DNA of 19,246 bases from CAZCSY01 sp964501505 (lineage in GTDB: Bacteria; Omnitrophota; Gorgyraeia; Velamenicoccales; Velamenicoccaceae), in assembly GCA_964501505.1 (NCBI GenBank), contig CAZCSY010000024.1, positions 1 through 19,246 on the forward strand. The letters are read 5' to 3'. The notes under the pieces were generated by a model. It was given only the letters and a program-made list of their open reading frames with translations. It was not told the origin of the DNA and did no database searches. The position numbers were made by a program, and so were the translations under genes. Every line of letters begins with the position of its first letter. Positions within the stretch are counted from its first letter, which is position 1. Positions 7,225 to 13,850 of the stretch are shown in pieces.

Positions 7225-7254
7225 GAAAAAATAAATCGGGACACGTCCCGATTT
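7224..7254 (-). terminator. Intrinsic terminator after yqeY
   Basis: The inverted repeat AAATCGGGAC/GTCCCGATTT (7233-7242 and 7245-7254; effectively an 8-bp stem with a 6-nt loop) is followed on the minus strand by TATTTTTTC (7232-7224). It lies 22 bp beyond the yqeY stop. The A-rich arm on the other side could also let it act weakly on the plus strand, but no plus-strand gene ends here. Confidence 0.85.
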
Positions 7255-7276
7255 GTCTCAACCTTCGAAGCTGATC

Positions 7277-7747
7277 CTATTTATCTATGGGCGGGACCGC
7301 GGGGGAAAGCTTCTTCTTGACGAGGACGCTGACGCTGCCGGCGTCCGCGCGGCCCTCGGTGCGGCTCATGACCTCTTTCATGACGCGACCCATGTCCTTC
7401 ATCGAAGAGGCGCCTGTCGCCGCAATAGCCTCCTCCACGAGACGCGCCACCTCCTCCTCCGATAAGGCCGGCGGCAGGTAACTCTCCAGGAGCGCGAGCT
7501 CGGCCTTCTCCTTTGCGACCAGATCCGGCCGGTTGCCCTTTTCGAATTGGGTGAGCCCGTCGCGCCGCTGCTTGACGAGCTTCTTGATCACGGCGATGAC
7601 ATCCGCATCGTCCAGCTTATCCGTTTTCTTGTCGATCGCGGCGTACTGAATCTGTGAACGCAGGAATGTCAAGGCCTGGGTGCGCGCTGCGTCGCGCGCC
7701 TTCATGGACGCCTTAAAATCCGCCATAATCTTCTCTTCGAGCGACAT
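7277..7747 (-). CDS. yqeY: GatB/YqeY domain-containing protein
   Basis: This is a stand-alone YqeY protein, 156 residues, close to the usual 145-155. The family shares its all-helical tail domain with the GatB subunit of the tRNA amidotransferase and is thought to act around tRNA or translation, but the cellular role is not established. Recognisable segments are LEEKIMADFKASMKARDA, ALTFLRSQIQ, LVKQRRDGLTQFEKGNRPDL, LLESYLPPALSEEE and KDMGRVMKEVM followed by the G-x-A-D-A-G segment. The ATG at 7747 is preceded by AAGGAAG at suitable spacing. The gene stands alone between a repeat element upstream and its own terminator downstream. I see no clear -35/-10 in front of it, so the promoter may lie in or beyond the repeat. 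Confidence 0.93.
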   Translation of the reverse strand: MSLEEKIMADFKASMKARDAARTQALTFLRSQIQYAAIDKKTDKLDDADVIAVIKKLVKQRRDGLTQFEKGNRPDLVAKEKAELALLESYLPPALSEEEVARLVEEAIAATGASSMKDMGRVMKEVMSRTEGRADAGSVSVLVKKKLSPAVPPIDK

Positions 7748-7761
7748 GGATGCTTCCTTAC

Positions 7762-7883
7762 GGCTGTGTAAGTGATGTCTCTTGCCCTGTTACCCCTGCC
7801 CTTCAACATGGCGAAAACTCCGGGAAGGCAGGGGTTAATTCGGACATATCACTTACGTCGCCTGAGGCTGTGTAAGTGATGTC
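7762..7883. repeat. Small interspersed repeat with 18-nt terminal copies (REP/MITE-like)
   Basis: GGCTGTGTAAGTGATGTC occurs identically at 7762-7779 and 7866-7883. An inverted, slightly diverged copy (GACATATCACTTAC) lies at 7843-7856. Between the first and the inverted copy are complementary arms, ACCCCTGCC near 7792-7800 and GGAAGGCAGGGGTTAA at about 7823-7838, so 7762-7860 can fold into one long imperfect hairpin. The element fills the gap between yqeY and pagL and contains no ORF. This resembles REP-type or miniature transposon-derived elements; no transposase is seen in the window. Confidence 0.6.
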
Positions 7884-7887
7884 CTCA

Positions 7888-8481
7888 TTAAAAGTACCAC
7901 GAGAGACCGACCGTGATGACATCCGCCTCGATGCCGCCGTTGGGCTCCTTGATCGAAGCGTTCGAGACGTGGCGCCGCCGGTAACCGGCGTTGATCGCCA
8001 AATTATCGCGGATAAAATAAATGAGACCGGCCCCGCCCGCGCTGACGAAGTTAAACTGCGTGGACTGCTCATAGGTATGCAGGGTATAGTAATAGGGCCC
8101 GGACCCCACCTCGACGTACGGATAAAGCTTCTCGGTCAACGGGTAAGCGTAACGAAAGAACATCGGCAGGGCCAACTCGACGTCCCTCTCAGGCTCCGTG
8201 ATGACACCAATATAAGGCTCGTAAATAAGCTCGAGCATGCCGGGCGGCTCGAGACCGAACTTCTTCGTGAAGGGTATCAGGTCGAACCCGAAGCGCATGC
8301 CCAGAGAAAGAACCTCAAAATCCAGATTGCCCTTCAAGGACCCGTCGCCATATCCCGCCACGACGCCGATCTCCTGCAACCACTGCCCTATACCTTCCGT
8401 GGGGCGCTCGGCCGTCGCCGCCCCCGCACCCAACATACATAGAAACAACACCGCTGCCAAAAATCCCAAAACCTTCTTCAT
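7888..8481 (-). CDS. pagL: Lipid A 3-O-deacylase (PagL-like) outer-membrane protein
   Basis: PagL is an outer-membrane beta-barrel enzyme that removes the 3-O acyl chain of lipid A. The 197-residue precursor has a signal peptide (MKKVLGFLAAVLFLCMLGAG, predicted cleavage near ATA-ERP). It ends WYF, with a terminal aromatic residue as expected for a barrel. The catalytic triad is visible with the spacing of PagL: His171 and Ser173 in RRRHVSNAS, and Glu185 twelve residues after the Ser, matching His126/Ser128/Glu140 of Pseudomonas PagL. The ATG at 8481 is preceded by GGAGAGGAG; the 19-residue upstream extension of the frame is rejected. Lipid A modification often affects envelope charge and host recognition, but its role here is unknown. 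Confidence 0.85.
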   Translation of the reverse strand: MKKVLGFLAAVLFLCMLGAGAATAERPTEGIGQWLQEIGVVAGYGDGSLKGNLDFEVLSLGMRFGFDLIPFTKKFGLEPPGMLELIYEPYIGVITEPERDVELALPMFFRYAYPLTEKLYPYVEVGSGPYYYTLHTYEQSTQFNFVSAGGAGLIYFIRDNLAINAGYRRRHVSNASIKEPNGGIEADVITVGLSWYF

Positions 8482-8519
8482 GTCTCCTCTCCCGTTATTC
8501 CTGACTTTTGAGTTTTGGT

Positions 8520-8545
8520 GGGACCGCTTGCGCGGCACCGGTCCC
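8520..8545 (-). other. Hairpin upstream of pagL
   Basis: GGGACCG (8520-8526) and CGGTCCC (8539-8545) form a 7-bp stem with a 12-nt loop in the 88-bp gap between the lipoprotein gene and pagL. No T-run follows on the minus strand, so it is not a clear terminator. It may be an RNA-processing or stabilising element, or chance in GC-rich DNA. Confidence 0.3.
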
Positions 8546-8569
8546 GCCGCACCTCTTGGCGGGGCGCGC

Positions 8570-9082
8570 TCAACGGTCGGACTTATCCGTCCGACCGGCG
8601 TTAAGAGACAAAGTGCCCGGCTGTGTGCCTTTTTTTCCGGCTCGTGAAACCTGTTCCCCCAATTTTTCGGCGAGAAGAGCAGAAACCCTGTCTACCAGCG
8701 ACGGAGACATCGATGCCACCTCGATGCGCGTGGCGCGTTCCGTGCCTGGCTCGAAGAAGACGCCGACCTGCGTCGTGTCCACGTGACCGACAAACCCCAT
8801 AGCCGCCAGATACACCTTGTCGCGGTCTTTAAGATAGACCTGAGCGCCGCTGTCGGTAAGGATCTTTTCGACCTTTTCAAAAGCCGCGTCCCGCCCCAGC
8901 GTCACGTCCAGGACCTGGGCGTCGGCCCGCGCCTTCTCCAGGTGTGCGATCGAAGACCCCCAAAGACACCGTCCTGCTTCTTTCAGATGGGCGCAGCCCA
9001 TCCCGGCCATCCCAAGCGCCAGCAGGAAAAAAATGCAACCGGTGCGCCACGCCTCACGTTTTGGGCTCAACATGGTGCCCAT
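8570..9082 (-). CDS. Putative lipoprotein or secreted protein of unknown function
   Basis: I do not recognise a named function. The 170-residue product has a basic N-terminus (SPKREAWR), a hydrophobic stretch (TGCIFFLLALGMAGMG) and a cysteine at residue 30 that could be a lipidation site, although the lipobox (AGMG-C) is not canonical. The mature part begins HLKEAGRCLWGSSIAHLEKARADA and then appears as one small alpha/beta domain. Its pattern is strand, helix (FEKVEKILTDSG), strands (AQVYLKDRDKVYLAAMG, TQVGVFFEPG, TRIEVASMS) and a final helix. Similar small lipoproteins are common in some uncultured diderms. The ATG at 9082 follows the receiver-DUF192 gene by 4 bp (TGATATAATG) with AAGGTG upstream, so translation is probably coupled. 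A perfect 9-bp inverted repeat (8574-8597) lies within the last codons. Confidence 0.75.
   Translation of the reverse strand: MGTMLSPKREAWRTGCIFFLLALGMAGMGCAHLKEAGRCLWGSSIAHLEKARADAQVLDVTLGRDAAFEKVEKILTDSGAQVYLKDRDKVYLAAMGFVGHVDTTQVGVFFEPGTERATRIEVASMSPSLVDRVSALLAEKLGEQVSRAGKKGTQPGTLSLNAGRTDKSDR
8574..8597 (-). other. Perfect inverted repeat at the 3' end of the putative lipoprotein gene
   Basis: CGGTCGGAC (8574-8582) and GTCCGACCG (8589-8597) form a 9-bp stem with a 6-nt loop inside the last codons. No T-run follows. It could serve as a 3'-end stabiliser or a weak terminator. Confidence 0.35.
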
Positions 9083-9086
9083 TATA

Positions 9087-9968
9087 TCACCTTTTGAAAA
9101 AAATCCATTTAAATCGAGCGCGCACGCCTTCCTTCACGCCATGGCGCTCGGCAAAACCCGCCGGCACCTCCAGCGCAAAACGGGCCGGGACCGTGCCGCC
9201 GAAGCGCGGTGGATACAGTTGGCCGGCGGCCGGCTGGGCCCCCCGGATGAGCTCGACAACCTCTCTGTTTTCGTTCAACCAGAAGATATCAAGGGACATA
9301 TAGGTATCCTTCATCCAGAACGGCCAGAACGCGGATTCGGGAAAGACAAAGAGCATCCCCCGCCCTTCGGGAAGGCGCGAACGAAACATCAGCCCCTGCG
9401 TCCGTTTGTCTTCGGTGTCGGCGACTTCCACGGTGACGCAGACATCCCCAAAACACACCTGCGGCCGCGCGGTCTTGGCAAAAAAGACCCCCCCCAGAAG
9501 ACCACTCAGGACCAAAATACTCAAGACGACCCACCACCCCTTACGCCCTTTTCCGAGGGTGAACCCGGGACGCTCCCGGGCCATGATGCGCACAAGAGAG
9601 TTCAACAGATTCTCGGCGTTGTAGAAATTGACTGACTTGTCGAAGACACCGTTGGCGCCGAGTTTATAGGCCTCGACGCGCATGTTTTCGTGCGCGTAGG
9701 CCGACAGCATCACGACCGGCAACCGCGGAAAATCCTTACGGATGCGCTGCAGGGTCTGGATCCCGTCCAGGCCCGGCATCATGTAATCGAGAAAGACGAT
9801 GCTGGGCGTCTTCTCCTTGAGAATATTCAGGGCCTGCTCCCCCGAAGGCGCCGTCATGACCCGATAGCCCTGCGTCTTGAACCAAAACGACATCGACGCC
9901 AGAAAATCCTTGTCATCATCGACGATCAACAGGAGAAAATCAGACTTGGCTCGTTGGCGTGCGCCCAT
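9087..9968 (-). CDS. Receiver domain-TM-DUF192 fusion protein
   Basis: The 293-residue protein joins two unrelated domains. Residues 12-128 are a response-regulator receiver with the acidic pocket at Asp17-Asp19, the phosphoacceptor at Asp61 (FLDYMMPG), Ser89 in MLSAY and Lys111 in VFDKS. A basic stretch (RERPGFTLGKGRKG) and one hydrophobic segment (about 145-164) follow. Residues 170-290 are a DUF192 domain with QGLMFRSRLPEGRGMLFVFP, FWMKDTYMSLDIFWL and ALEVPAGFAERHGV. The positive-inside rule places the receiver in the cytoplasm and DUF192 outside. There is no DNA-binding output domain. The gene follows the kinase by 15 bp with AAAGGA at its start, so it is the likely phosphorylation partner. 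The function of DUF192 is unknown. The reading frame is continuous and no frame break is seen. Confidence 0.88.
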   Translation of the reverse strand: MGARQRAKSDFLLLIVDDDKDFLASMSFWFKTQGYRVMTAPSGEQALNILKEKTPSIVFLDYMMPGLDGIQTLQRIRKDFPRLPVVMLSAYAHENMRVEAYKLGANGVFDKSVNFYNAENLLNSLVRIMARERPGFTLGKGRKGWWVVLSILVLSGLLGGVFFAKTARPQVCFGDVCVTVEVADTEDKRTQGLMFRSRLPEGRGMLFVFPESAFWPFWMKDTYMSLDIFWLNENREVVELIRGAQPAAGQLYPPRFGGTVPARFALEVPAGFAERHGVKEGVRARFKWIFFKR

Positions 9969-9983
9969 CGGGTCCTTTCTTTA

Positions 9984-12419
9984 TCAAGTCTTCTCGTACT
10001 TGCTGGGGATCACGAAGATAAAACGGCTGCCCTTGCCCTGCTCGCTCTCCACCCAGATCGCCCCCCCGTGGAGGTTGATGATCTCCCGGGTGATGGGCAA
10101 CCCCAGGCCCGTTCCCCCAACCCCGACGGGGGCCACGAGACTGACCTGCTCGAATTTATTGAAGATCCTCTTGAAGTCCTTGGGGTCGATCCCGATGCCC
10201 GTATCCGAGACACAGACTTCCAGGCACGGCTTATCGCAGACGCCTTCTTTCTTTTCCAGCGGTACGATACCGATCCCGATCTCCCCCTTCGCCGGCGTGA
10301 ACTTCAGGGCATTGCCGACGAGGTTTACCATTACCTGCATCATGCGGTCCCGGTCCGCGGTGACGGACAACGGCTGATCCGGCAGCTGTGTCTTGAACGA
10401 GATCTCCTTATCCCTGGCCCAGGTCAACAGGGAGGCCTGGGCCTGGCGCACGAGATCGCAGAAGTCAAACTCGGAAGGCCTCAGGACAAACCGGCCCGCC
10501 TCCAGGCGCGACATGTCCAGAAGGTCATTGATGAGCTTATTCAACCTTTCGATATTGAACTTTGACATCGAGAGAAAACGCTGCTGGTCCGCGGTCAAGG
10601 CACCCGTCGCCTGGCTGAGGAGGAGCTCGAGGGACTTCTGGATCGCCACGACGGGAGTGCGCAGCTCGTGCGTCACCAGGGAGACGAAGTGTGACTTCAT
10701 CTCCTCAACCTCTTTCTGGTGCGTGATGTCGCTCAGGACCGCCACCATGCCGACGGCCTTGCCGTTCTCGTTCTCGACGACGGCGCTGCTCGCCTTGAGG
10801 ATCCTCTTCGTCTCCTCGTTCTTCGAGTCCAACAGGATCTCCTTGGTGATATGCGTCTCGTCCGTATCGGCCAGGTCCCCCTTGGCCAAAGCCAAAAGAT
10901 GCTGTTCCTTGATGCTCTGGATCAGTGATTTGCCGACGGCCTCCTGCATCTCCGTAGAGAGCAGCTTCTCCGCCGCGGGGTTCATCATGACGACGTTGCC
11001 GGTCTTGTCGACGACCACCAGGCCGTCCGCGAGATACCGCATTACCCCTTCGCTGCGCTCCTTCTCTTCCGCCAGGCGTTTGTTGGTCCGCACGAGGACT
11101 TCGGTCGCCACCTTCACGCGCTGGTTGACCTCCTCGTCAAAACGCTCGGCAAAACGCGTGAGCTTCGCCAGTTTCTTCTTGGAGATCGTGACCTCTTCAT
11201 CCTTGGCCAACTCCCTCTCCAGTTCTTTCACGAACGTCCCGGCGGGCTCTTGAGCGACCCCCCGCTTTTTCAGGTGTTCCTTGAGCTTCGGCATGAGCCG
11301 CGCCTGATCATCTTCGTCGGCGAGGACCTTGGTCGCGAGAGCCATCCCCTTCTTGGCCGATTCCCCGTAGGTATCGTACGCCTGGCCCAGCATCGCGACC
11401 ATAATATCGTCCGCGCACTCGGTGACCACTTCTTCGGCCTTGGGAAAATAGTCGAGGCCCTGTTCCTTCTTAAAAGAATCAAAGAGCCTCTGGATGAACT
11501 TCGCGGGATCGCGCTTATGTTCGATGACGATCGGCAGAACGTACTGGGACAGCCACGTCACGAATTTTGTAATGACCGCCTCAAAGTCTCCCGACTCCTT
11601 GGCGCTGGCGATAATGGCCTCGGCCACACCCGAGACGCCGTGCTCCAACTCCTTGAAGACGTCCTCCGGCGTCGTCGCGATGCTCTTCTCCTCGCCCAGG
11701 AGAAACTTCTTGATGTCTTCCAGGACCGATAATCGCCCGCCGCCAGGTCCGCCTCCGCCAGGCCCTCCGCCAGGTCCGCCTCCGCCAGGCCCTCCGCCAG
11801 GCCCGCCTCCAGGCCCGCCTCCGCCAGGCCCGCCTCCGCCAGGCCCGCCGCCAGGCCCGCCGCCGCCAGGCCCTCTGCCGCCAGGCCCGCCGCCGCCCGG
11901 CCCTCTGCCTCCAGGCCCGCCGCCGCCAGGCCCGGCGCCCTCGCCGCCCTCGGCGTCCAGCGCAACGACCTTCTCCCCCTCTTCGACACGCTCGTAGTGG
12001 ATCTTCTTAATCTGGATGTGCTCGCTGCCCTCCTGGATAAGCGGAGGAATCTCGAGTTCTTTTCCGGCGTCTTTGACCGCGGCCTGGGCCAGGGCCTGGA
12101 CAAAATTAGTCAGTTCCTCAAACGTCAATCCCGGGGTAAAGCTCACGCCGTCCAACTTGAGGAGCTTGAACCTCTCATGCACCTCGGAGACTCCCAGGGA
12201 ATCGCTCTCGATCGACTGCTCGTTGACAAAGATCTCGTTCGCCCCGGCGCCGACGACGATCAGGATCTCCGCCTGCTCTCTCAAAAGCTCTTCGTACATC
12301 CTGAAAAGACTCTTCAGGATATCCTGGGACAACGGATGGCTCGTCGCGTACAAGGACAGCCGCTTGAAGGCCAGGAAAAACGACTTGATCACGTCTCGGT
12401 AAAGCGCTTTTTCATCCAT
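9984..12419 (-). CDS. Soluble PAS-containing histidine kinase with Gly-Pro repeat linker
   Basis: The 811-residue sensor kinase has no predicted membrane segment. Residues 1-135 form an N-terminal domain with LYATSHPLSQDILKSLF, VNEQSI and SFTPGLTFEELTNFVQAL, a pattern seen in other bacterial signalling proteins but not one I can name. Residues 163-228 are a pure Gly-Pro repeat. A helical region follows (230-450), then a PAS domain (about 455-570; LADGLVVVDKTGNVVMMNPAAEKLL). HisKA has the phosphorylated histidine at 584 (LVTHELRTP). The HATPase core has the N box VNLVGNALKF (Asn703), G1 DTGIGI (739-744), F box FNKFEQ and G2 GGTGLGL (768-774). It lies between a CDF transporter gene and its presumed receiver partner. 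The input signal is unknown; the lack of a membrane anchor implies cytoplasmic sensing. Confidence 0.92.
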   Translation of the reverse strand: MDEKALYRDVIKSFFLAFKRLSLYATSHPLSQDILKSLFRMYEELLREQAEILIVVGAGANEIFVNEQSIESDSLGVSEVHERFKLLKLDGVSFTPGLTFEELTNFVQALAQAAVKDAGKELEIPPLIQEGSEHIQIKKIHYERVEEGEKVVALDAEGGEGAGPGGGGPGGRGPGGGGPGGRGPGGGGPGGGPGGGGPGGGGPGGGPGGGPGGGGPGGGPGGGGPGGGRLSVLEDIKKFLLGEEKSIATTPEDVFKELEHGVSGVAEAIIASAKESGDFEAVITKFVTWLSQYVLPIVIEHKRDPAKFIQRLFDSFKKEQGLDYFPKAEEVVTECADDIMVAMLGQAYDTYGESAKKGMALATKVLADEDDQARLMPKLKEHLKKRGVAQEPAGTFVKELERELAKDEEVTISKKKLAKLTRFAERFDEEVNQRVKVATEVLVRTNKRLAEEKERSEGVMRYLADGLVVVDKTGNVVMMNPAAEKLLSTEMQEAVGKSLIQSIKEQHLLALAKGDLADTDETHITKEILLDSKNEETKRILKASSAVVENENGKAVGMVAVLSDITHQKEVEEMKSHFVSLVTHELRTPVVAIQKSLELLLSQATGALTADQQRFLSMSKFNIERLNKLINDLLDMSRLEAGRFVLRPSEFDFCDLVRQAQASLLTWARDKEISFKTQLPDQPLSVTADRDRMMQVMVNLVGNALKFTPAKGEIGIGIVPLEKKEGVCDKPCLEVCVSDTGIGIDPKDFKRIFNKFEQVSLVAPVGVGGTGLGLPITREIINLHGGAIWVESEQGKGSRFIFVIPSKYEKT
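11734..11937 (-). repeat. GC-rich tandem repeat encoding Gly-Pro linker
   Basis: About 204 bp of in-frame tandem repeats within the kinase gene encode GPGGGGPGGR-type decapeptides, then degenerate into PGGG and PGGGG units. The DNA units are 12, 15 and 30 bp, dominated by GGC, GGG and CCT/CCG codons. Unit gain or loss keeps the frame, so linker length could vary between strains. The opposite strand reads as Pro-rich and is not a gene. Confidence 0.9.
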
Positions 12420-12473
12420 GTCTGCCCCGTTTCAAAAGATTTCCGGCCTCCTTATGGCACGACCCGGCCGCCC

Positions 12474-13382
12474 TTAATCTTCATGATGGTTCTTGCTGCT
12501 CAGCGGTTCCATGTGAACGACGACGTCGCTGACGCCTGGAAAGCGACGGCACAGGTCTTCTTCGATCTTCGAGCTCATGTCGTGGGCCCTGACAAGCGTC
12601 GTCTGATCCCGGGCGATGACGTGCAGGTCGATATGGATATCGTCGGGGCGGCCGCGCGTGCGGATCCGGTGACACATCTTGACGCCCGGCACCTCCATCA
12701 CGACCTGCTTGATCTTATCGGTATCCAGGACGGCCGTATCGCAGAGCACGGCCGAGGTGCTGCGCAGGATGCGCGTGGCGGAAAAACCGATGAAGACGAC
12801 GATCACCACCGCGACGATGGCATCCAGAAGAGGAAACCCCATCTTGATGCCGATGAAAGCCGCCACCACCGAAAGAGAGGTGAAGACATCCGCCCGCGTA
12901 TGCAGGGCGTCCGATACGAGGATATCGCTGCCGAGCCGCCGGCCCTTGTTATACTCGTAACGCATCACGGCGACATTCACTAAAAACGTCGCGCCCATCA
13001 CGGCAAAGGCGGCCCCGTTGACATCCGGAACGGCGTACGTCCGCAGGCGCTCGATGCTGTCATGGAGGACGTGGAAACATACGATGAACAAAAGAAGGGC
13101 GATGAAGACCGAAGCGAAGGTCTCATATTTTTTGTGGCCGTATGGGTGATCGCTGTCCTTGGGGCGCGCCGCCAGACGAATCCCCAGAAGACCGATGATG
13201 TTCGAGCTGCCGTCGGCCACCGAGTGGTAGCCGTCGGCCACCATGCTCGCGCTACCAATGCCGTACCCGAAGATAAGCTTAAAGAACGCCACCAGCCAGT
13301 TCAAGGCGAGGGTCACAAGGAGCGTCTTGCGGACCTCCCGCGGGTAGTAACCGTTGGGACGATGGGCGTGATCGTGCATCAT
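12474..13382 (-). CDS. Cation diffusion facilitator (CDF) family efflux transporter
   Basis: This inner-membrane antiporter exports a divalent cation in exchange for protons. The 302-residue protein has a His-rich N-terminus (MMHDHAH), about six membrane segments and a C-terminal cytoplasmic CDF domain (about 220-295). The membrane metal site is HSVAD in segment 2 (His53, Asp57) and HTRAD in segment 5 (His161, Asp165), the HxxxD pair common in zinc-type CDFs. DSDHPYGHKKYE after segment 2 is the usual family loop. The frame is open up to 13574, but the extra residues look non-coding. The ATG at 13382 overlaps the stop of a 70-codon ORF as ATGA, which would explain the lack of a clear ribosome site. 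A second ATG follows at once (13379). The metal cannot be fixed from sequence alone. Confidence 0.9.
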   Translation of the reverse strand: MMHDHAHRPNGYYPREVRKTLLVTLALNWLVAFFKLIFGYGIGSASMVADGYHSVADGSSNIIGLLGIRLAARPKDSDHPYGHKKYETFASVFIALLLFIVCFHVLHDSIERLRTYAVPDVNGAAFAVMGATFLVNVAVMRYEYNKGRRLGSDILVSDALHTRADVFTSLSVVAAFIGIKMGFPLLDAIVAVVIVVFIGFSATRILRSTSAVLCDTAVLDTDKIKQVVMEVPGVKMCHRIRTRGRPDDIHIDLHVIARDQTTLVRAHDMSSKIEEDLCRRFPGVSDVVVHMEPLSSKNHHED

Positions 13383-13591
13383 TCGGATGACAAAAGAAGT
13401 GCCATGACCTCTGCCCCAAGGATGATCGCCGCGGGCTGCATCAGAGACCGGCCGACGCTCACCTCCCGGTGTAGTTCGGGGAACGAGGTCCGCTCCTCTC
13501 GTTCGTTCAGGGCCAGGCTCAGGACGCCGACCCGTGAGACCGCACGCACCACGGCAACGCTCAAGAGACTCCAAAGCCAGCTAGAACTCAC
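13379..13591 (-). CDS. Small hydrophobic ORF coupled to the CDF gene
   Basis: I do not recognise this 70-residue product. It starts at GTG (13591) with CAGGATGAG just upstream and ends TGA within ATGATG of the CDF start, a typical coupling overlap. Most third positions are G or C, as in the flanking real genes. Two hydrophobic stretches (about 5-28, interrupted by two arginines, and 50-67: LMQPAAIILGAEVMALLL) flank a charged loop with NEREERTSF. It could be a small membrane protein acting with the transporter, or a leader peptide whose translation opens the CDF start. The CDF frame upstream of 13382 is a poor alternative, since it gives an Arg/Gly/Pro-rich peptide. Confidence 0.5.
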   Translation of the reverse strand: MSSSWLWSLLSVAVVRAVSRVGVLSLALNEREERTSFPELHREVSVGRSLMQPAAIILGAEVMALLLSSE

Positions 13592-13850
13592 CTCATCCTG
13601 ATGGATTCAACTAGAACACTGTCAATACGTTACAATCAGCTTAAGGCCAAAATCAACCTTTGTCAACCAGGGAAAACAAACACGCGCCCTCTCATGGGAC
13701 CCCCTAGACCCTTGTGCCGTGCCGGCCGCCTCTCGTCCGGACAGATGGCACTATTGTAAGACACGGCCGCCGCCTTGGCAAACAAATTCACGGCCCCATG
13801 CTCATCTGGCGCGCGACGCCGCGCGGGATTTATGATATACTGCCCGTGCC
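13592..13850. promoter_or_regulatory. Divergent intergenic region between CDF and squalene/phytoene synthase genes
   Basis: No gene is seen here. On the minus strand, TTGACA (13666-13661) and TAAGCT (13643-13638) are 17 bp apart and could drive the small ORF and CDF gene; the -10 is weak. On the plus strand, TATACT (13836-13841) lies only 9 bp before the synthase ATG. The perfect inverted repeat CGCGCG-ACGC-CGCGCG (13810-13825) overlaps the place where its -35 should be, which otherwise shows no match. Confidence 0.5.

Noticed and set aside
7762..7883. CRISPR array
   Set aside because: Only two direct copies plus one inverted copy, with no regular spacers and no cas genes.
11494..11997. Pro-rich plus-strand ORF across the kinase repeat
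   Set aside because: It is the complement of the Gly-Pro repeat; the kinase frame is continuous over 811 codons on the other strand.
13383..13574. N-terminal extension of the CDF transporter to 13574
   Set aside because: The added peptide is Arg/Gly/Pro-rich like a shadow frame, and a better ORF occupies the same DNA in another frame.
13592..13850. tRNA or small RNA gene in the divergent gap
   Set aside because: Short inverted repeats are present (such as GTGCC/GGCAC around 13720-13750) but no cloverleaf, and no terminator follows.
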